From DASQDN01 sp035630195 (GTDB lineage Bacteria > Acidobacteriota > Terriglobia > Bryobacterales > Bryobacteraceae), in assembly GCA_035630195.1 (NCBI GenBank), contig DASQLD010000253.1:1-7457 (forward strand): a stretch of DNA of 7,457 bases. The letters are read 5' to 3'. Of the stretch, positions 1 to 4,883 are shown one piece after another. A program made the translations under genes and the position numbers. The notes beneath the pieces are model-generated. The model saw only the letters and a list, made by a program, of their open reading frames with translations, searched no databases and was not told the DNA's origin. Numbering within the stretch: the stretch's first letter is position 1; every line of letters begins with the position of its first letter.

Positions 1-1137
1 ATCCCCGTTTCCGCGGAGCGCAGTACCTATGTCCTGGCGAGTAGTCTTGCACTCGCTCTGCTGTTTTGGCAATGGCAGCCGCTGGGTGGCATCGTTTGGA
101 GCGTCGATTCCACGCAGGGCCGCTTCGCGCTGTATGCGGGCTACGCCTGTGGCTGGCTCTTGGTGCTTGTCACCACGTTCGTGATCAACCACTTCGACCT
201 GTTCGGCCTGCGTCAGATTTGGCGGCACATCAAAGGACAAGAGCAGACTAAGGTTCCGTTTGTCGCGCCTCTGCTCTACCGGATCGTCCGGCATCCACTC
301 TACGTCGGCTGGCTGTTGGCCTTCTGGTGCACTCCGACGATGACCGTCACGCATCTGCTGTTCGCCGTCATGACTACCGCGTACATACTGATAGCCATTC
401 GATTCGAAGAAGCTGACCTCGTAAGAGAACATCCGCAGTACGCCATGTATCGCAAACAAGTGCCGATGCTGGTACCGCGTCTCACTCGTGAAGTCACGCT
501 TCTTGAAAAGGACAAGAGGGTGGGCGTGCGCGACTCCGTGTTGCGCGGGTTCGCGGCGGCCATCGTCGTCCTTCTCAGCCCGTCCGCGATGGCGCAACTC
601 GGAGGCTCGATACCCGTGCCGCCTGTGCCTGAGAAACTGAAGGTCCCTGCCGGTAACGTCGCCTATCTAAAAACCTCCGCGGTTGGCACGCAGAATTATG
701 TCTGCCTACCTGGTCCAGAGGGTCCCACTTGGACGTTCCAGGGACCGCAAGCCACAGCCTACATCGTCTTTCCGTGGTTTGGAGGAGAAGGCCGGCAACA
801 GATCATTACTCACTTCCTGAGCGCCAATCCGGCGGAAGACGGCAGAGCTCGTCCGGCGTGGCATCACTCTGTTGACTCAAGCACCGTCTGGGCCAAGGCG
901 GTTGCAGATTCAACGGATCCGTCGTATGTCAAGCCCGGCGCCATCCCGTGGCTGCTCCTTGAGATCGCCGGCAAACAACGCGGACCAATGGGTGGATCGG
1001 CTCTTATGCAAACCACGTATATCCACCGGCTAAATACGGACGGCGGAGCGAAGCCGACGACCGCCTGCGACGTATACGGCGCCATCAAGTTTGTTCCGTA
1101 TACAACTGATTACTATTTCTACCGGTTGGCGAACTAA
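1..1137 (+). CDS. mddA: Methanethiol S-methyltransferase (MddA), 5' partial, continuous in frame with a DUF3455 protein
   Basis: The frame is open from base 1 to the TAA at 1135-1137 (378 codons visible). Residues 1-~165 match MddA, the membrane enzyme that transfers a methyl group from S-adenosylmethionine to methanethiol to give dimethyl sulfide. Visible family marks are ERSTYVLASSLALALLFWQW (6-25), NHFDLFGLRQ near 66-75, the RHPLYVG methyltransferase signature (97-103), the TPTMT stretch after it, the acidic EE pair (136-137) and the terminal VPMLVP. There are about four hydrophobic segments. Family members are about 250 residues, so roughly 80-90 N-terminal residues lie left of the window. 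MddA normally ends soon after VPML-P; here the frame continues through a short charged linker into a signal-peptide-like helix and a DUF3455 domain. MddA identity is confident. Whether the product is one fusion protein or two proteins is not settled by sequence alone. A generic isoprenylcysteine methyltransferase-like/NnrU-family enzyme is the less likely alternative. Confidence 0.88.
   Translation: MPVSAERSTYVLASSLALALLFWQWQPLGGIVWSVDSTQGRFALYAGYACGWLLVLVTTFVINHFDLFGLRQIWRHIKGQEQTKVPFVAPLLYRIVRHPLYVGWLLAFWCTPTMTVTHLLFAVMTTAYILIAIRFEEADLVREHPQYAMYRKQVPMLVPRLTREVTLLEKDKRVGVRDSVLRGFAAAIVVLLSPSAMAQLGGSIPVPPVPEKLKVPAGNVAYLKTSAVGTQNYVCLPGPEGPTWTFQGPQATAYIVFPWFGGEGRQQIITHFLSANPAEDGRARPAWHHSVDSSTVWAKAVADSTDPSYVKPGAIPWLLLEIAGKQRGPMGGSALMQTTYIHRLNTDGGAKPTTACDVYGAIKFVPYTTDYYFYRLAN
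508..522 (+). promoter_or_regulatory. Candidate internal ribosome binding site and GTG start for the DUF3455 module
   Basis: AAGGA at 508-512 lies 7 nt before GTG 520-522, which is optimal spacing. A second GTG at 526 has AGAGG (515-519) 6 nt upstream. Both GTGs are in the open frame and sit directly before the hydrophobic core of the signal peptide. This supports independent translation of DUF3455 inside the mddA frame, but purine-rich sequence also encodes the Glu/Lys linker there (LEKDKR), so the match could be fortuitous. Confidence 0.45.
520..1137 (+). other. DUF3455 module with its own signal peptide; possible separate gene starting at an internal GTG
   Basis: Counted from GTG 520, this is a 205-residue protein. 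Residues 1-25 form a textbook Sec signal peptide: an arginine-containing n-region, a hydrophobic core FAAAIVVLL and an AMA|Q cleavage site. The mature part carries the DUF3455 marks: VPAG after the proline-rich start, GTQNYVC (56-62), IPWLLL (142-147), a THR-like IHRLNTDGG segment, and a CD...VPYTTDYYFY end with C183. The two cysteines (62 and 183) could form a disulfide in the periplasm. The family has no established biochemical function, and I do not assign one. The length fits a complete stand-alone family member, which argues that this began as a separate exported protein. In the continuous frame the signal peptide would serve as an extra transmembrane helix, placing the domain outside the cytoplasmic membrane. 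The domain call is firm; the independent start is inference. Confidence 0.75.
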
Positions 1138-1159
1138 CCGAAGCGTATCAATTTACGTT

Positions 1160-1203
1160 AAAGGCTTCCGGTCGCGCTTCGGCACGCGACTCTGGAAGCC
1201 TTT
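1160..1203 (+). terminator. Strong two-part hairpin with UUCG loop, likely transcription terminator after the mddA/DUF3455 unit
   Basis: The outer stem AAAGGCTTCC (1160-1169) pairs perfectly with GGAAGCCTTT (1194-1203), 10 bp. After a small asymmetric internal loop (G1170 against TCT 1191-1193), an inner stem GTCGCG (1171-1176) pairs with CGCGAC (1185-1190). The apex CTTCGGCA contains C(UUCG)G, a known very stable tetraloop. It starts 22 nt after the stop codon of the upstream gene. The run of T after the stem is short (TTTCTGCGTT), so release may be less efficient than at a classical U-tract terminator, or the hairpin may protect the mRNA 3' end. Confidence 0.75.
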
Positions 1204-1284
1204 CTGCGTTAGCAGTAGCCACTCAGAAAAAATCCCCAGCATTTGAGCCATTTCCAACAACGTTTACGCGCTTAATCCTGACAG

Positions 1285-1314
1285 CTTGCGGTTCCCCCTC
1301 CAAAAACCGCCAAG
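1285..1314 (+). repeat. Imperfect inverted repeat in the leader of the sigma factor gene
   Basis: CTTGCGGTT (1285-1293) is the reverse complement of AACCGCCAAG (1305-1314) apart from one bulged C, with an 11-nt C/A-rich loop. It sits about 40 nt upstream of the chosen sigma start. It could be an mRNA hairpin or a protein binding site. I see no poly-T after it, so it is not a typical terminator, and no clear -35/-10 pair around it. Confidence 0.4.
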
Positions 1315-1354
1315 AACGTAACGCACTTAACTCGGGAAAGGATTGGGTAAACGC

Positions 1355-1918
1355 GTGAACACTATCATCGCCGATATGAAAACACAATGGCCCTCGGAAA
1401 CTCCGTACGCGCCAGCCGAACTCAACGACGAGATCTACGGTCAGTTGCGTCGGATCGCTGAAAGGCACATGGGAAACGAACGGAGAAACCACACTCTACA
1501 GTCCACCGCTTTGGTGCACGAGGCGTATCTCAAACTCAATGCGGTCCGCGACAGGACTTTTAGTGACGAGGTGCATTTCCTGGCCGTAGCTTCTCGAGTG
1601 ATGCGGCAGGTATTGCTGGATCACGCCCGGTCCCGTTCCACACTGAAGCGTTCTGCGGGTGGAGTGGAAGTGTCTTCCAAAACAGTACTCGAGCTGAAAG
1701 GCGACGACGGCCCGGAAATCGTTGACATGATCCAATTGGACGACGCTCTCGCCGCGCTGGCGAAGGAGAACGAAACACTCGCCCGCATCGTCGAAATGCG
1801 GTACTTTGGCGGCCTAACCGCTGAAGAATCGGCTGAAGCGCTGGGGATGTCCGTCCATATGGTGCGTCATAATTTGCGGTTCGCACAGGCTTGGCTGCGC
1901 CGGAAGCTGAGCTCTTAG
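1355..1918 (+). CDS. ECF-like RNA polymerase sigma factor (TIGR02999 / Sigma70_ECF type)
   Basis: The product is a 187-residue sigma factor that would direct RNA polymerase to a dedicated promoter set. Region 2 is recognised by YGQLRRIAERHMGNER, HTLQSTALVHEAYLKL (46-61), HFLAVASRVMRQVLLDHARS and the following KR segment, all hallmark blocks of the TIGR02999 group. Region 4 holds a helix-turn-helix from about 154 (LTAEESAEALGMSVHMVR) to the C-terminus. The start is uncertain: GTG 1355 lies 12 nt after AAAGGA (1337-1342). TTG 1343 abuts that site with no spacing, and ATG 1376 has no visible ribosome binding site. All three begin before the conserved part. The stop is followed after 20 nt by a Ser/Thr kinase gene, a pairing typical of this family, and no anti-sigma gene is present. 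By analogy with kinase-linked ECF sigmas, phosphorylation may control it, which is inference. Confidence 0.9.
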   Translation: MNTIIADMKTQWPSETPYAPAELNDEIYGQLRRIAERHMGNERRNHTLQSTALVHEAYLKLNAVRDRTFSDEVHFLAVASRVMRQVLLDHARSRSTLKRSAGGVEVSSKTVLELKGDDGPEIVDMIQLDDALAALAKENETLARIVEMRYFGGLTAEESAEALGMSVHMVRHNLRFAQAWLRRKLSS

Positions 1919-1938
1919 ACTGGTCGCGCTCGTCCCAT

Positions 1939-4626
1939 ATGAGCGAACAAGTTCAGTCTTGGTTTGAACGCGCAATAAACATTCCGGCAGCCGGCCGATG
2001 TGCATTTCTCGACTCGAACTGCCCCAGTGCAACGGTGCGCTCGGAAGTCTTATCGCTTCTCGAATACGATGTAGAGCTGAACACCGCGTCGCCGCAAGAG
2101 GCCGCGGTGCCCGACATTGTCAAACAGGCAGTTGGATCTCTACTCGGAAATCGCCAGACAATAATGGTGCCCGTTCAGCGCGTCGGTGCGTTCGAGCTAG
2201 GAAGGTTGCTCGGCTCAGGTGGCATGGGCTTTGTGTATGAAGCACACCGAGCAGATGGGCAGGTACAACAGCGCGCAGCGGTTAAGTTCGTGCAGGTGCC
2301 TGCCGACGCGCCAGACAGCGTCCGCATAACCGCATACAGACGATTTACGCGCGAACGCCAAGTACTCGCGTCCCTACGGCACCCATATATTGCCGGACTC
2401 ATCGACGCCGGAACAACTGCCGACGGCATGCCGTATGCCGTCATCGAACAAGTCGACGGTGTGCCGATCGACAATTACTGCGACACGTCCCTTCCTGATT
2501 CTGAGGACCGCATCCGGCTATTTCTGAAAGTCTGCGACGCTGTCCAGTTCGCCCACGGGAACCTGATCGTTCACCGAGATATCAAGCCTGAGAATATTCT
2601 AGTTACAGCGGATGGAATCCCGAAGCTGATCGACTTCGGAATCGCTAGCGACATCGGTGACGACGCGTCGGCCACTACTCTTCAAGCTTTCACCCCGCGA
2701 TATGCCAGTCCCGAGCAGTCTTGCGCTCAGCCAGCAACTGTAGCTTCGGACGTGTATGGTCTAGGAGCAGTGCTCTTCCGCCTGCTGACGGGCACTTCGC
2801 CTCGTCAACTCGATGGTGTTTCGCTAGCGGAGGCGATTCGCCAAATTTCGGAGGAGGACGTGATCCGTCCCTCCGCTGTTAGACCCGAGCTCAAAGGCGA
2901 CATCGAGAACATTCTTCTCAAAGCGCTACAGCGTGAGCCGCATCGCCGCTATGGATCCGTGCCCGAATTGGCTGACGATTGCAAGCGCTTTCTTGCACGT
3001 CGTCCTGTCCGCGCTTCTCCCGACTCGGCGTTCTACCGGGCGCGTCGTTTTGTTCACCGTCATTGGGCTCCTCTCGCTGCTACGGTTTTTCTCATTACAG
3101 CGCTCGCCGGGGCCACGTTTGTCTCGATCCGGCAGCGAGAGCATGCAATGCGGCACGCCGCCGAAACGCGGCGCCTCGCTGACAGATTGTTGTTCGAAGT
3201 ACACGACGAGATAGGCGGCCTTCTTGGCGGTACAAAGGCCCGCGAGAAGCTTGGCGAAGCTACGGTCGAATACCTGGAAGGACTGGAGCGCGACTACGGC
3301 CGCAACCCGGACTTGGCTTGGGAACTCGTGAATGCCTACGCACGCCTCGGCCAAAGTCGCGGCGGAGCGGCAGCTAGCGTCGGCGCGACCGACAGTGGTC
3401 TAAACTTTGCAAAGAAGGCGCTCCAGTTGGGCGCATTGGTGGAGAACGCGAAACCCAGCAGCGAACGTCTGGACAAGTTGTTCGAGATCTATGCCAGTCT
3501 GGTTCCGATTCTTCAGGAGGCCAGGCGCCCGGATGAGCAACGGCAAGTAATCGACCGGCTGCTGAGGTTGGCGCCGACGCTGGAGCCGCTCCGGCAGGCT
3601 CAGGCCTTCAAGGAGTTGGCCCGACACCATGAAACGAGGAATTCGGTAGCGGAAGCTAGCGACGCGTTCGCGAACGCCCTGGGAATTCTGCGCAAGATCT
3701 CCGAAACTCCGAACCAGCCTCTCGGCACGGAAGCGAACCTGATTAGCACACTCGTCGGCTATGGCCGCACGCAGAGCTTGGCTGGTGATTTCGCCGGGGC
3801 CGTAAAAACGTTGGAGGAAGCCACTCGACGGTCGACGAGCACCGTCTTTAAAGACCCGGGCTCGGCTAAGAGCGCGCGCCAGCTCTACTGGAGTCATCTG
3901 ATCCTCGGCGATGTATTCGCAGGTCCTGCCCGTTTCAACCTCGGCAAGCCAGCCGAAGCTGCCGTACACTACAGAAAGGCGCGAGCAATCGCGCAGCGTC
4001 TCGTGAGCGCCGATCCTGCAAATGACGTGGTACGGCTTGACTTGGCCCGAGCCTTCACCAGAGAGGCCAATGCTATGTCTGAATCGCATCCTGCGCGAGC
4101 GCTCGAGTTGTTTGAGGATGGGTATCTGCTCTTATCGCAAACATCATTGGAAAACCACTCCGCTCTTCGGTCGCGCCTGGACTATCTGACCGGCTCAATA
4201 GAACCTTTATTGCGCCTTCGCGAGTTCGACCGAGCGCGAATCCAGATCAACCAGGCCCGCCGACTTCTCGAAGACATGAAAAAGGCAGGCGCAAAGGCTG
4301 ATGAGACGTCATTACTAAGAGCCGAGGCGATTCGGCTGTACGCGATCGGCCGAAAAAGGGAAGCCCTGTCGGAAGCGTTGAAGCACCTTGACTTACGGCC
4401 TTCGGGCACACCACCGTTCCTGGGCGACAACTTCGTAACGGTAGAGTTGCTCGAACGAATTCGAACCTACGCCGAAGCAGTGGATGAATCCGCCTGCGTC
4501 TCAGCCACGGACCGACTCGTGCGGATATGGGAGGACTTGCGAACCTCGCACCCGAAGTCGATGTTCGTACTCGAACAGTTAGAATGGGCGCAGGCGCTCA
4601 AACAAAAGGGCTGCGCCAGCTCATGA
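1939..4626 (+). CDS. Transmembrane Ser/Thr protein kinase with C-terminal TPR-like region, partner of the sigma factor
   Basis: The 895-residue protein has, in order: an N-terminal segment common to sigma-linked kinases (WFERAINIPAAGRCAFLD, about 8-25); a Hanks-type kinase domain at about 86-350; one transmembrane helix at about 376-397; and a long helical region with TPR-like repeats to the end, for example around 670-695. Catalytic parts are intact: glycine loop GSGGMG (92-97), lysine K116, HRDIKPEN with D214 and N219, DFG at 232-234, and SPEQ in place of APE. It is an RD kinase, so activation-loop phosphorylation is expected. The LADRLLFEVHDEI block (from about 413) just after the membrane helix is a recurrent feature of acidobacterial kinases of this layout. 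Start ATG 1939 is chosen because an upstream extension to 1891 would overlap the sigma gene and adds unconserved sequence. No clear Shine-Dalgarno is visible, so translation may be coupled to the sigma gene 20 nt upstream. The TPR-like part would be on the far side of the membrane and may sense a ligand or protein. Confidence 0.92.
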   Translation: MSEQVQSWFERAINIPAAGRCAFLDSNCPSATVRSEVLSLLEYDVELNTASPQEAAVPDIVKQAVGSLLGNRQTIMVPVQRVGAFELGRLLGSGGMGFVYEAHRADGQVQQRAAVKFVQVPADAPDSVRITAYRRFTRERQVLASLRHPYIAGLIDAGTTADGMPYAVIEQVDGVPIDNYCDTSLPDSEDRIRLFLKVCDAVQFAHGNLIVHRDIKPENILVTADGIPKLIDFGIASDIGDDASATTLQAFTPRYASPEQSCAQPATVASDVYGLGAVLFRLLTGTSPRQLDGVSLAEAIRQISEEDVIRPSAVRPELKGDIENILLKALQREPHRRYGSVPELADDCKRFLARRPVRASPDSAFYRARRFVHRHWAPLAATVFLITALAGATFVSIRQREHAMRHAAETRRLADRLLFEVHDEIGGLLGGTKAREKLGEATVEYLEGLERDYGRNPDLAWELVNAYARLGQSRGGAAASVGATDSGLNFAKKALQLGALVENAKPSSERLDKLFEIYASLVPILQEARRPDEQRQVIDRLLRLAPTLEPLRQAQAFKELARHHETRNSVAEASDAFANALGILRKISETPNQPLGTEANLISTLVGYGRTQSLAGDFAGAVKTLEEATRRSTSTVFKDPGSAKSARQLYWSHLILGDVFAGPARFNLGKPAEAAVHYRKARAIAQRLVSADPANDVVRLDLARAFTREANAMSESHPARALELFEDGYLLLSQTSLENHSALRSRLDYLTGSIEPLLRLREFDRARIQINQARRLLEDMKKAGAKADETSLLRAEAIRLYAIGRKREALSEALKHLDLRPSGTPPFLGDNFVTVELLERIRTYAEAVDESACVSATDRLVRIWEDLRTSHPKSMFVLEQLEWAQALKQKGCASS

Positions 4627-4883
4627 TTAAGAAAGATTGGAACTACACAGCCGCCGTCTTTGAACTTGAACGTCTGCCACATCCCATGCTTTTCTCAGCA
4701 CGAACTCGGCTTCCACTATCTGTTTAAATACACCTTCTGCATCTAGATTGTCGTCACTCACGTCCATATTGGCGTTGGCTAAAATCAACTCTCACATCGC
4801 TGCGCCTGCTTTCCTCGCCGCCTAAGTGCGCACAATCGGCTCCATCTAGGCTAGAATGGCAATCGCAGTTCGGGACGTGCGCC
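4627..4883. other. Non-coding gap between the two kinase genes
   Basis: These 257 bases carry no recognisable gene. I see no convincing hairpin terminator after the first kinase. A short 34-codon frame starting at 4623 overlaps the preceding stop as ATGA but has no family resemblance. A perfect 8-bp palindrome GTGCGCAC is at 4826-4833 and a -10-like TAGAAT at 4852-4857, suggesting that the second kinase has its own promoter here. Confidence 0.5.
4852..4857 (+). promoter_or_regulatory. Candidate -10 element of the second kinase gene
   Basis: TAGAAT matches the sigma-70 -10 consensus at five of six positions and would start transcription about 20 nt before GTG 4884. No good -35 hexamer is found 16-18 nt upstream; that position is occupied by the palindrome GTGCGCAC. 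This is weak evidence from position and one hexamer only. Confidence 0.3.

Noticed and set aside
66..251. Short plus-strand open frame in another frame at the left edge
   Set aside because: It overlaps the well-supported MddA frame and its translation resembles no protein family.
1891..1938. N-terminal extension of the first kinase from TTG 1891
   Set aside because: It would overlap the last 28 bases of the sigma gene and adds 16 residues without family resemblance; ATG 1939 precedes the conserved N-terminal block.
3400..4089. 229-codon open frame on the minus strand
   Set aside because: It lies wholly antisense to the TPR region of the first kinase, shows no recognisable family, and such shadows are common opposite GC-rich coding sequence.
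4856..4858. ATG as start of the second kinase
   Set aside because: It is out of frame with the kinase (28 nt from GTG 4884). The in-frame GTG gives the expected MLGQTISHY start.
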